A stretch of DNA of 64,000 nucleotides from Candidatus Celerinatantimonas neptuna (GTDB lineage Bacteria; Pseudomonadota; Gammaproteobacteria; Enterobacterales; Celerinatantimonadaceae): contig OU461276.1 of NCBI GenBank assembly GCA_911810475.1, positions 3,969,501-4,033,500 on the forward strand, written 5' to 3'. A program made the translations under genes and the position numbers. Below the pieces are notes generated by a model. The model saw only the letters and a list, made by a program, of their open reading frames with translations. It made no database searches and was not told the DNA's origin. The first letter of the stretch is position 1, and each line of letters opens with the position of its first letter. Shown in pieces: positions 55,684 through 64,000 of the stretch.

Positions 55684-58113
55684 TTATCCGTAAGCGCCCC
55701 ATTGCTGCCAACGATTTGACAAAAACAGTCTTTGAATAAAACGAAAAACAGAAACACAGACAAGCACTGGAGCAATCAAAATCATCGAGACCCAAAGGTC
55801 AAATCCAGGCGACCAGCTCAGTGATAACCAATGTCCTAATTGCCATAGCAAGACCTCTGATAAAAGGATGGCTAAGCAGGCACTTAAAAACCCAAGGATA
55901 GCAAACTCAACCATCAGAGATCGAATCAGCTGCTGTTTAGTCGCCCCCATCAATCGCATCACAGCCAGTTTTTGGCGTCTGTCAAATAATGATATTCCCA
56001 ACTGTACATTTAACAAAAGTAATGCGGCAATCACCAACAATACAGAGATAGCCTGTAACGCCGTAGTCAATTGCTTCAACAGACTTTGTCCCATTGAAAG
56101 CACCTGTCGGATATCCACGACACTCATCCCCGGATCACGCTGACGGACTGATTGTATAAATGCTTCCTGATGATTGGGGATATACGCACTGGCAATCACC
56201 ATTCCTGGAAACGAATTCAATGCCCCGGGAGAAAAAATAACAAAAAAGTTCGGCTGGAATGACTGCCAGTCAACTTGACGAATACTGGTCACCGGTAACG
56301 TCAACTGGCTGCCATAAATCGTCAGAGTCACTTTATCTCCCAATCTGGCATGAATACGCTTCGCAAAATCAGCTTCAAGAGACACGCCAGATAATGACAT
56401 ATGAAACCATTTCCCCGCTATGATTTTATTCGAAACAGGTAAAGCTGAACTCTGAGTAAAATTAAGTTCACGACCAACAGCTTTTGCAACGCCTTTAGCA
56501 CAATGTTTCTGACATAAAGAAACATGATTAACTGCGGTAATGCGCCCACGCACAATAGAATAAGGCCGCGACAGAGTCACATTGAATTTTTTAGCCTGGG
56601 CCTGCAAAAACCCAACTGATGAAGGCTGTAAATTAACAAGAAAATAGTTAGGTGTATCTGATGGTAAATCTTTTATCCATTGATTTAAGAGTTGATGTTG
56701 CAACCCCCATAAAACGCCAGTCAGACCTAAAGACAAAGTTAACCCCAAAATGACACTGTCAACCGCCTGGCCAGAACGTTTAAATTGCAGCATTGCTAAT
56801 CGCCAGATGCGCCCATGAATTACGCAACTCATAATGATCAAAAAAGCTCTGCGAAACCATCTGACCAAAATCAGGCAAATCAAAAGACTAACCGACAGAA
56901 TCAGTACCCAGGACCACTCGCCTAATAAACGGGCTAAAACCAAAATACAGGCTAAAAACCAAACAGATATCATCGGCCAGCCCGACAGCACCTGATCCCA
57001 CCGGCGCATCAGCGATTGAGTCGAGTGGATTGAACACAGCGCAACGATAACCATCAACAAACCAATCAACAATGGGACAAATCCCCAAAAAATAACCAAA
57101 CCATATTCCAGATGCCATTTAAGCCAGGAAATACCGGCCAAATGGCCAGCTTGAAATACGAAAACCGCTAACCCTATCCCAACAAGAGTTGCAGGAACAA
57201 AAGCCATCAATAATGGGAAAAGCATTAAATGACGGATTTGCCGCCTTGAGGCCCCTAACAAATAAACGGTTTTTAGCTGACGCCGCATCGATTGCAAATA
57301 CCCCCGCATCGCAACCAATAGCGTATACAGACAAAGTAAAACAATTAATGCACTTGCCAATCCAATCAAATATCTGGCATCTTTAAGCCATTCAGAGGTA
57401 CGGGTACTAATCTGCCCGGCAATCCGATACTGCCAGGTATCAGGAAATTGCCCAGACAGAGAGTCAAGTTCCTTCAATGTCTTTTTATCAGCAGAAATAT
57501 TCACGATATACTGAAGTCGGCTTCCCGGTCCTACGGCCTTCGTCGAAGCCAGGCTCTTAAGACTAATCACAGCTTTGGGAACGAACCAGAACGCCTGTGC
57601 TCCCCCCGCGGGCTCAGAAACAGACTCACCGGCAATGACAAATTCACCATCACCTAAAGCAATCTTAGAGCCGATATGCACACCTAATAACTGCATTGCA
57701 GATGCATCCAGCCAGACCTCCCCTGCCCGCAAAGATTGCAATGGCTGACGTTGCCAACTTCCCTGTAAAGGGAAATAGTTATCGGTTGCCCGTATACGCA
57801 ATAATTGCATCCTGTCTCGCGAATACGCCATGGTATGAAACATGACAGAACGACTTATTTTTAATGGCAAATGTTTAACCGAATCAGGCAAACGAAGCGG
57901 AGCTGAACTGACAATGGCCCGATCACTACCAAATAACGCAGAATTTTGTTGATTAAACTGGTGATTCAGGCTCATATCAACCCAACGCCCCAGCACAATG
58001 CAAAACACCGAAAGGACAATGGCATAACTCATTAGGCCCAGCATACCACTGCGCCATTGAACCAGAAAATTCTTACGTACAAGCACCCACTTCAGATGTC
58101 GATTAGCATTCAT
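55684..58113 (-). CDS. ybbP: YbbP-like ABC exporter permease (FtsX domain)
   Basis: 809 aa, about ten membrane helices with two FtsX-like domains (near residues 250-390 and 690-800, the latter with LFDRRQKLAVMRLMGATKQQLIRSL). Large periplasmic regions lie between helices. The start ATG at 58113 has GGGAGG upstream; the longer open frame overlaps ybbA. It forms a MacB-like type VII ABC system with YbbA. Substrate unknown; it may move lipids or small hydrophobics near TesA. Confidence 0.9.
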   Translation of the reverse strand: MNANRHLKWVLVRKNFLVQWRSGMLGLMSYAIVLSVFCIVLGRWVDMSLNHQFNQQNSALFGSDRAIVSSAPLRLPDSVKHLPLKISRSVMFHTMAYSRDRMQLLRIRATDNYFPLQGSWQRQPLQSLRAGEVWLDASAMQLLGVHIGSKIALGDGEFVIAGESVSEPAGGAQAFWFVPKAVISLKSLASTKAVGPGSRLQYIVNISADKKTLKELDSLSGQFPDTWQYRIAGQISTRTSEWLKDARYLIGLASALIVLLCLYTLLVAMRGYLQSMRRQLKTVYLLGASRRQIRHLMLFPLLMAFVPATLVGIGLAVFVFQAGHLAGISWLKWHLEYGLVIFWGFVPLLIGLLMVIVALCSIHSTQSLMRRWDQVLSGWPMISVWFLACILVLARLLGEWSWVLILSVSLLICLILVRWFRRAFLIIMSCVIHGRIWRLAMLQFKRSGQAVDSVILGLTLSLGLTGVLWGLQHQLLNQWIKDLPSDTPNYFLVNLQPSSVGFLQAQAKKFNVTLSRPYSIVRGRITAVNHVSLCQKHCAKGVAKAVGRELNFTQSSALPVSNKIIAGKWFHMSLSGVSLEADFAKRIHARLGDKVTLTIYGSQLTLPVTSIRQVDWQSFQPNFFVIFSPGALNSFPGMVIASAYIPNHQEAFIQSVRQRDPGMSVVDIRQVLSMGQSLLKQLTTALQAISVLLVIAALLLLNVQLGISLFDRRQKLAVMRLMGATKQQLIRSLMVEFAILGFLSACLAILLSEVLLWQLGHWLSLSWSPGFDLWVSMILIAPVLVCVSVFRFIQRLFLSNRWQQWGAYG

Positions 58114-58783
58114 AGAGCCCTCCCTGGCGAATTTCATAACGATTCTGACAGCGCTTTGCCAGTTGCTCATCATGAGTTGCCAGAAGTAAGCTAATTTGCC
58201 TGTCTCTATTCAATTCAAACATTAAATCACTAATACGCTGCCCGGTAACAGGATCTAAATTTCCTGTCGGTTCATCAGCAATCAGAAGACGAGGCTGACA
58301 CACGATCGCCCGAGCCAAAGCAACCCGCTGTTGCTCACCGCCCGACAGACAAGCAACATCCTGTCCTGCTTTATCGGCTAAGCCAACATGAGCTAAGACA
58401 TCCCGGGCCTGAGAAAAAGTTAGAGACTGCCCCTGAATATAGCGAGCCATCTGTAAATTTTCGGCTGCTGTAAACCCGGGGATAAGCATAAATGACTGAA
58501 ACACGAATCCAAGATAATCAGCCCGTAGCCTGGAGAGAGATTCATCATCAAGTTGACTAATTGGTTGTTGGAAAAGCCAAATTTCACCTTCGCTGACGGG
58601 CTCTAAGCCAGCAACCATAGCGAGTAATGTTGATTTACCACTTCCTGAAGGCCCAATAAGAGCAATTGATTGACCTTCTAGCAACTGCATATTAACTTGT
58701 TGATATAATTGAATCAAAGTGCCGTCACCATCAGTCATCGACTTGGAGAGGTTTTCAATGCGTAGAATGATATTTTCATTCAT
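58103..58783 (-). CDS. ybbA: YbbA-like ABC exporter ATPase
   Basis: 226 aa, LolD/MacB-type ATPase: Walker A GPSGSGKST, Q-loop FQSFMLIPG, signature LSGGEQQRVALARAI, Walker B LLIADEPTGNLD, H-loop ATHDEQ. It partners with YbbP; genes overlap by 11 bases. Its 5' end overlaps the start of the divergent tesA by 26 bases. Confidence 0.93.
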   Translation of the reverse strand: MNENIILRIENLSKSMTDGDGTLIQLYQQVNMQLLEGQSIALIGPSGSGKSTLLAMVAGLEPVSEGEIWLFQQPISQLDDESLSRLRADYLGFVFQSFMLIPGFTAAENLQMARYIQGQSLTFSQARDVLAHVGLADKAGQDVACLSGGEQQRVALARAIVCQPRLLIADEPTGNLDPVTGQRISDLMFELNRDRQISLLLATHDEQLAKRCQNRYEIRQGGLYEC

Positions 58784-59381
58784 TCAAAGTACCCTACTAA
58801 TTGCTATAACCAGTTTTATATCAGTACATGCTGATACTCTTCTTATTCTAGGTGATAGTTTAAGTTCAGGTCATAGAATGAGGGTCGAACAATCCTGGCC
58901 GGAACTGCTCAAAGAAAAACTTCCCCACATAGACATCATCAACGCCAGCAGTAGTGGAGAAACGAGCAGTGGTGGTGCAAGACGGCTATCCATCTTATTA
59001 GAGCAGTATCATCCACAATGGTGCCTACTTGAATTAGGAGGCAATGATGGTCTACAGGGCCTGCCAACAAATTTACTCCGACAACAACTCACCAAAATGA
59101 TCACGCAAGCTAAAAAAGCCAAATGCAATGTGATTCTGACTGAAATTAAACTTCCGCCTAATTATGGGAACCGCTACACAACCACATTTAATCAAGTGTA
59201 TCACCACCTGGCCCATCAATTTAAAATCCCATTAATGCCATTCTTTGTCGAAGCGATTTACAAACGTCAGGGAATGATGCAAAACGATGGCATTCACCCC
59301 AGTGCTAAAGCTCAACCTATTATAGCCATGCATGTTGCCCGATTTATCAAACAGCTTATTAAAAATAAAACAGGAAAATAG
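58758..59381 (+). CDS. tesA: Acyl-CoA thioesterase I / lysophospholipase L1
   Basis: 207 aa SGNH hydrolase with a signal peptide (MRRMIFSFIQSTLLIAITSF, cleavage near VHADT). Block I GDSLSS contains nucleophile Ser34, GGNDG the oxyanion Asn, and NDGIHPSA the Asp/His pair. It hydrolyses acyl-CoA, lysophospholipid and peptide esters in the periplasm. GGAGAGG lies before the ATG at 58758. The start overlaps ybbA head to head, as in E. coli. Confidence 0.95.
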   Translation: MRRMIFSFIQSTLLIAITSFISVHADTLLILGDSLSSGHRMRVEQSWPELLKEKLPHIDIINASSSGETSSGGARRLSILLEQYHPQWCLLELGGNDGLQGLPTNLLRQQLTKMITQAKKAKCNVILTEIKLPPNYGNRYTTTFNQVYHHLAHQFKIPLMPFFVEAIYKRQGMMQNDGIHPSAKAQPIIAMHVARFIKQLIKNKTGK

Positions 59382-59439
59382 CTTCAATGCAGATGCAAAA
59401 ACCAATTTATTTAGGAATAAAATTTGAGGAGATTAATAT

Positions 59440-59515
<76 letters not shown>

Positions 59516-59542
59516 TTAGACAGAAAATTAACAAAACAAAAG

Positions 59543-59618
<76 letters not shown>

Positions 59619-59908
59619 ACTGGCTGTTTTGCTTATCCTTTTAAGGCGAAGCGCATTCTATGTGGGTGCCATAAAAGTGTCAAGTCGAAACCAATGCATT
59701 TTAAAATCTCATGCATTGTTTGCCGATTATTTAATCAACTCATGCATCAATTCTCATTTCATTAAATATGCATCTTTGAACCAAAGCGTTGATGTAAAAT
59801 GCAATTAAATCCTTTCAGGAAATACGCAAATAGATAACGATCACTCGTCATTAAAATGTCACCGTAAATTGATAAAATTATAATAAAATTTATCATAAGG
59901 AGGTAACA
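59619..59908. other. Gap between tRNA-Ala genes and EAL gene
   Basis: 290 bases holding the tRNA promoter (minus strand) and the promoter of the EAL gene. Nothing else is recognised. Confidence 0.35.
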
Positions 59909-61642
59909 ATGCGTGATGTTGATGGAGCTTTACAACTAGCCAACATCCTTAATAAACAAAATATCGCCACATTATTTCAGCCTATCTGGGATCATCAACA
60001 TCAAGAAGTAATCGGATATGAAGCCCTCTCCCGGGGACCTGAAAATACACCGCTATACTCACCTTCAGCCTTATTAAATCAGGCACTTAAAGATAACAAA
60101 GAAATCCAACTCGAATGGCTCTGCATAAAACTTGCCGTACAACGGGCAGCCGAATTAGGATTCCCTGAACGAGTTTTTGTCAACATATCACCTCATTCAC
60201 TTTTAAATAATATGCAATATTCACAGGAACAATTAATTTACCTAAACCAACAACATCCGATTACCATCGAATTAACCGAATCACAGCCATTCCAATTTGA
60301 TGTCAATGGAATGAAACTGCTTGAAAATCTGCGCCATGAAAACATTGAACTAGCATTAGATGATTTTGGCAGCGGATATTCAAATCTACAGGTACTTTTA
60401 CAATTCGAGCCTCATTATCTGAAGTTAGATGGTTTTTTCGCCGATACACTCCTTCATAATCCTCATACAGCTTCAGCCTTAGAACAACTATTCAAACTGG
60501 CTGAACACCTTGATTCTACCGTTATTGCTGAAAAAGTTGAAACCCAGGAACAATACGAATTACTCGCTAGATTGAATATCCGTTGCATGCAGGGATACTT
60601 TATTCAAAAACCCAGCGCAAGAATGCAGTGTCTCTCTCATTTAGAAAAATTTGCACCACCACTCATAGAAGAGCCTTATACCGCAGCGACCCTTCTACAC
60701 AGAGTCCCTTCTGTAAAACCCGAGCTACCTTCACAAAAACTACTACAGAGAATGCGTCAGGATAAAACGCTTATTTCTATCGCAGTAACTGATGCAGCCG
60801 GACAGGTTTTAGGTATTGTCAGACGAAATGAGCTGCTAGAGCGCCATTCAGGACCATTCGGACATTCACTTAATCAACGAACCACCGTAAGAGATCTGAT
60901 GGATACCAACTCTGTAATCGTGGAAAGTCACTGGCCTTTATCGGAAATTGGTAAACGACTAAGTCATGCAGATGCCAGTGGACTAGATGCTGCATTCATT
61001 ATCACCCATCAGGGAATCTATCAGGGCTTAGGCTATGCTCAGGAACTGATGCGCCGGCTATCAGATTACAAGCTTCAATTAGCTCGCTATGCAAATCCAT
61101 TAACACAACTTCCAGGCAATGTTCCACTCCATCGAACACTACAATCGTTGATGGGTTCCCAACAATCGTTTGAAATTGCCTACTTTGATCTCAATAATTT
61201 CAAACCATTTAACGATTGTTGTGGCTATGAGCGAGGAGACCAGATGATCCGACTTGTTGCTGAATTACTGACTCAATACCTCAGACCCTATGCCCATTTT
61301 ATTGGACACTTAGGAGGGGACGATTTCATTGTGATATTTACAGATAACCAGTGGCAATCTGCAATACGATGCATGCTGAAAGCATTCAGAAAGCGAAGCC
61401 TTGCTCTATATCGTCATCAGGATATAGAAAATGGAGGAATTTTAAGCTTCGACAGAAACGGCAAACGCAGATTTTTCCCTCTCACCCAATTGGCTGTAGG
61501 AATCACCTGCTGGCATCGGGCTCTGGAACCGTCTCTGGAAAAACTCAGTGAAATTGCCAGCTTTGCCAAAAAACAGGCTAAAGAAGCCAGCGACAACTAC
61601 TACTACTTTTACCGGCCAACAGCGGAATCTATACTAGAATAA
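59909..61642 (+). CDS. EAL-CBS-GGDEF signalling protein
   Basis: 577 aa, soluble. The N-terminal EAL domain (residues 15-250) keeps the phosphodiesterase residues: EAL at 38-40, NISPHS, ELTESQ, LDDFGSGYSN, LKLDG, AEKVE and QGYFIQKP. A middle region (about 265-390) resembles paired CBS modules (TVRDLMDTNSVIV). The C-terminal GGDEF domain (about 405-570) has GGDDF, so diguanylate cyclase activity is doubtful. It likely hydrolyses c-di-GMP with regulation by nucleotide binding in the middle. Strong ribosome site AAGGAGG. Confidence 0.9.
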   Translation: MRDVDGALQLANILNKQNIATLFQPIWDHQHQEVIGYEALSRGPENTPLYSPSALLNQALKDNKEIQLEWLCIKLAVQRAAELGFPERVFVNISPHSLLNNMQYSQEQLIYLNQQHPITIELTESQPFQFDVNGMKLLENLRHENIELALDDFGSGYSNLQVLLQFEPHYLKLDGFFADTLLHNPHTASALEQLFKLAEHLDSTVIAEKVETQEQYELLARLNIRCMQGYFIQKPSARMQCLSHLEKFAPPLIEEPYTAATLLHRVPSVKPELPSQKLLQRMRQDKTLISIAVTDAAGQVLGIVRRNELLERHSGPFGHSLNQRTTVRDLMDTNSVIVESHWPLSEIGKRLSHADASGLDAAFIITHQGIYQGLGYAQELMRRLSDYKLQLARYANPLTQLPGNVPLHRTLQSLMGSQQSFEIAYFDLNNFKPFNDCCGYERGDQMIRLVAELLTQYLRPYAHFIGHLGGDDFIVIFTDNQWQSAIRCMLKAFRKRSLALYRHQDIENGGILSFDRNGKRRFFPLTQLAVGITCWHRALEPSLEKLSEIASFAKKQAKEASDNYYYFYRPTAESILE

Positions 61643-61645
61643 CAT

Positions 61646-62464
61646 TTAATCAGGGAAAAATTCGCTAAGAGCATGGCTAATGCCATTGTGATCATTACTT
61701 AACGTAACCCTGTCAGCCGCTTGCTTTAACTCATCAACAGCATTTCCCATCGCGACGCCAAAACCGGCAAGTCGGATTAAACTTATATCATTACCATTAT
61801 CACCAAAAGCCATCACGTGTTCAGGAGAAACTTGCCAATCATCCAGCAACTGACTCAGGCGATTTCCTTTCGTATTTCCTACCGCAGAAATATCCACCCG
61901 GTTATGCCATGACCATTCACAACTCAAATCTATCTGTTGCTCTAGACGAGACACCATTTTTTGAATATAAGCAGGCTCTTCACCACAAGCGACGAACTTC
62001 CAAATCACATCACCATTATCCACTAAATGGTTAAGCTGAACTTCACGAAGCACAGGCCTAAGCTCCGGCTCAAGTTGATTTGCCCAGTCTGATAATTCAC
62101 GTAAATGGTCATCCAGATGTTGATAGTTCATGGCATCAGTCGTATACATGAGCATATTAATTGCGTCATCGTCCATGATTTCCAAAACCTGTCTGGCTTG
62201 AGATTGAGTTAAAGGGGCACCATCAACCACCCGGTCTTTCTGAAAGTCATAAAGATAGGTTCCGTTACAGCAAATCACCGGTGTATCCAATTGCAATTGG
62301 TGATAATAAGCCCTTACTGCAACATGGTGGCGCCCGGTAACTAAGACAACTTTAATGCCTTGCTCACGGAGCCGGTTAATTGCAGCAATCGACTCTGGGG
62401 TAATCTGTCGCTTCGAATTAAGCAATGTTCCATCTAAATCAAATGCAACAACTTTATAATTCAT
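61646..62464 (-). CDS. HAD-superfamily Cof-type sugar phosphatase
   Basis: 272 aa. HAD motif I FDLDGTLLN (residues 8-16), motif II VLVTGR, C2-type cap, motif IV FGDNGNDISL and a following GVAMGNAVDELKQAAD are complete. Cof-type members (YidA, YbiV, Cof) dephosphorylate sugar phosphates or pyridoxal phosphate. Start ATG behind CGGAG. It converges on the EAL gene with 3 bases between stops. Confidence 0.9.
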   Translation of the reverse strand: MNYKVVAFDLDGTLLNSKRQITPESIAAINRLREQGIKVVLVTGRHHVAVRAYYHQLQLDTPVICCNGTYLYDFQKDRVVDGAPLTQSQARQVLEIMDDDAINMLMYTTDAMNYQHLDDHLRELSDWANQLEPELRPVLREVQLNHLVDNGDVIWKFVACGEEPAYIQKMVSRLEQQIDLSCEWSWHNRVDISAVGNTKGNRLSQLLDDWQVSPEHVMAFGDNGNDISLIRLAGFGVAMGNAVDELKQAADRVTLSNDHNGISHALSEFFPD

Positions 62465-62639
62465 ACAAAACTCCGACCATCTAATCCATTTTCAATTTAA
62501 GTATTTCACTAAATAACAGGCTTCAATAAAACATATCAGATAAACCCGGCCAAGAGTAATGAGTCTTTTCGACGACTTTTGAGCTTGATTGCAACGTTAA
62601 ACCTGTTTGCCATAGAATGGAAGCATCACAGATTTGCCT

Positions 62640-62728
62640 TGAACACCTGTTTAAATCCCGCATCAGATCCTGACGCACCATGAATCAACCACTATTTCAT
62701 TGTAACTTCTTATCCCGAATTGAAAGTT
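62640..62728 (-). repeat. Dispersed intergenic repeat, copy 3
   Basis: On the minus strand CGGGATAAGAAGTTACAATG, then a spacer like copy 2, TCTGATGCGGGATT, and AGGTGTTCAAGG, which aligns with the end of copy 1. It is in the 503-base gap between the HAD gene and the secF terminator; nothing else is recognised in that gap. Confidence 0.7.
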
Positions 62729-62935
62729 TAAAAAAACACACTTATATCATGTCGATATTATCAGATCTCAAACAGGAGTATCCCACGAACATTCCAAACG
62801 CATAAAGTTCTCTGAATATGGCAAGCGAAGAACATTCAAAGAAATAATTGGCTCCGACATATTAGGGTATGTTGATGTTTGGCGATGGGGTTAATGCGAT
62901 ATACCAATATAGTAATTTAAAAGAGATTCGTCGTA

Positions 62936-62960
62936 GAAAAAAGCGGCCTATTGGCCGCTT
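62936..62960 (-). terminator. Terminator after secF
   Basis: On the minus strand AGCGGCC and GGCCGCT surround AATA and are followed by TTTTTTC, eight bases past the secF stop. Confidence 0.9.
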
Positions 62961-62967
62961 AAAATCA

Positions 62968-63912
62968 TTACAACAAAGGTTTTTGGTCAGCCCCTTCTTT
63001 CTCAATAACCTTAGGCATGAAATCTTCTTTTTTAACACCGAGCCACAATGCTAAAGAACTTGCCACATAAATTGATGAGTGAGTACCAACGACGATCCCG
63101 AACAACATTGCTGTTGAAAAACTATGGACCGTACTACCCCCTAAGAAGAACAGAACAACCAACACCATTGCAGTGGTAAAAGAGGTAATAATAGTTCGAC
63201 TAAATACCTGAGTAATCGATGCATTAATAATCTCTTTTGGTGTCCCTTTACGCATTTTACGGAAATTCTCACGGATACGGTCCGAAACCACTATCGTATC
63301 GTTCAACGAATACCCGATCAGAGTTAAAAGGCCCGCCACAACTGTCAAATTAAACTGAATTTGCAATAAGGAGAATAGCCCAAGGGTCAAAAGCGTATCA
63401 TGACCCAAAGCAAGAACAGCTCCCACCGCAAAACGCCATTCGAACCTGAATGCCACATAAACAAGGATACACCCAAGCGCAGCCAGAATAGCCAAACCTC
63501 CCTGCTCAGCCAAATCATTGCCAACACTTGGTCCGACGAACTCGATCCGGCGCATAACAACCTGTTTATCAAGCTTTTTCAAGATACTCATAATCTGAGT
63601 ACCAACAAGCTCTGCATTAGCATGAGCACTTGGTCGCATCCGCAATAACACATCATTACGGGCACCGAATTCCTGAGTCACAACATGCTTATGGCCATTC
63701 TTAGCGAGAATGCTACGGACATCACGCAAAGGAACATCTTTATGGAATTGAACTTCAACCAGAGTCCCCCCGGTAAAATCAAGACCGAAATTGAGTCCCT
63801 TCGTAAACAGCAATCCGACAGAAGCAATTGTTAAAACGATACTGATAATCATGGACAACTGATTGTGTCCCATGAAATCAATCACACCTTTCGGTTTAAA
63901 TAGTGAAATCAC
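62968..63912 (-). CDS. secF: Protein translocase subunit SecF
   Basis: 314 aa. Six membrane segments and a periplasmic loop, with GLNFGLDFTGGTLVEVQF (the signature near the first loop) and the C-terminal TVVAGLLTLIGYSLNDTIVVSDRIREN. With SecD it uses the proton gradient to assist protein export. GTG start at 63912 behind AGGGGG, 8 bases after the secD stop. Confidence 0.96.
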   Translation of the reverse strand: MISLFKPKGVIDFMGHNQLSMIISIVLTIASVGLLFTKGLNFGLDFTGGTLVEVQFHKDVPLRDVRSILAKNGHKHVVTQEFGARNDVLLRMRPSAHANAELVGTQIMSILKKLDKQVVMRRIEFVGPSVGNDLAEQGGLAILAALGCILVYVAFRFEWRFAVGAVLALGHDTLLTLGLFSLLQIQFNLTVVAGLLTLIGYSLNDTIVVSDRIRENFRKMRKGTPKEIINASITQVFSRTIITSFTTAMVLVVLFFLGGSTVHSFSTAMLFGIVVGTHSSIYVASSLALWLGVKKEDFMPKVIEKEGADQKPLL

Positions 63913-63920
63913 AAAGCCCC

Positions 63921-64000
63921 CTAAACCGACAGTTTACTGAGGCGTTTTTTACCACCCCAGAGTAAATTAACAAGTGCACGCGTACCGATAATTGCCGTAA
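63921..64000 (-). CDS. secD: Protein translocase subunit SecD, C-terminal end
   Basis: Partial; only the last 26 codons are present, ending GTRALVNLLWGGKKRLSKLS-V before TAG. This is a typical SecD tail, and the order secD-secF is standard. Confidence 0.9.
   Translation of the reverse strand, partial: TAIIGTRALVNLLWGGKKRLSKLSV

Noticed and set aside
62869-63054. 61-codon plus-strand frame over the secF terminator
   Set aside because: It runs through the secF terminator hairpin and into antisense secF; no ribosome site.

Overview
The window is chromosomal DNA from a facultatively anaerobic gammaproteobacterium. The evidence is a set of enterobacterial/vibrio-type neighbourhoods: yfbV-ackA-pta, ychJ-purU, pflB-pflA, feoA-feoA-feoB-feoC, ybbA-ybbP diverging from tesA, and secD-secF. 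Gene content points to mixed-acid and acetoin/butanediol fermentation (pyruvate formate-lyase, AckA-Pta, acetolactate synthase and decarboxylase) under FNR-type control. The genus cannot be fixed from this sequence alone.

Layout. 1-3880: malonate decarboxylase operon on the minus strand (mdcA-B-C-D-E, cut by the window edge). 4367-7861: alsS-budA with a divergent LysR regulator. 8077-11206: Fur-controlled ferrous iron uptake with two FeoA genes. 11285-17392: accessory region holding an intact IS3-family element, a P-loop kinase/helical-repeat gene pair cut by that element, small AT-rich frames, an unrecognised 147-aa protein, a CBM-like polysaccharide deacetylase without signal peptide and a putative permuted papain-like protein. 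17694-19694: U32 family protein (RlhA-like). 19744-27629: nucleoside hydrolase diverging from a double-length AfuB-type ABC transporter, two different phosphatases and a LacI regulator, with a 36-bp palindrome between the two arms. 27857-33465: housekeeping genes and tRNA-Tyr. 33488-37706: electrophile/quinone detoxification (pirin, glutathionyl-hydroquinone reductase, GST, LysR, TetR). 37918-47653: orphan HisP-type ATPase, then the pfl, rlmA, yfbV and ackA-pta block. 47681-48876: a decayed IS3-family element. 49134-52338: BglG-type antiterminator with its own RAT/terminator and a divergent beta-glucoside-type PTS. 52314-59381: PerM-like transporter, pterin genes (HPPK paralogue, FolM), yfcH, ybbP-ybbA, tesA. 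59440-64000: two tRNA-Ala(GGC), an EAL-GGDEF protein, a HAD phosphatase, secF and the end of secD.

How the genes work together. Pyruvate is split by PflB (activated by PflA) to formate and acetyl-CoA, which Pta and AckA convert to acetate and ATP; at low pH AlsS and BudA divert pyruvate to acetoin. The 20930-27629 operon looks like uptake of a phosphorylated organic compound (sugar- or inositol-phosphate class) coupled to dephosphorylation. The most notable finds are a three-copy dispersed intergenic repeat, a textbook class II FNR promoter before pflB, the transporter-phosphatase operon with its palindromic operator, and the kinase/helical-repeat cassette whose reading frame ends exactly in the IS terminal repeat.
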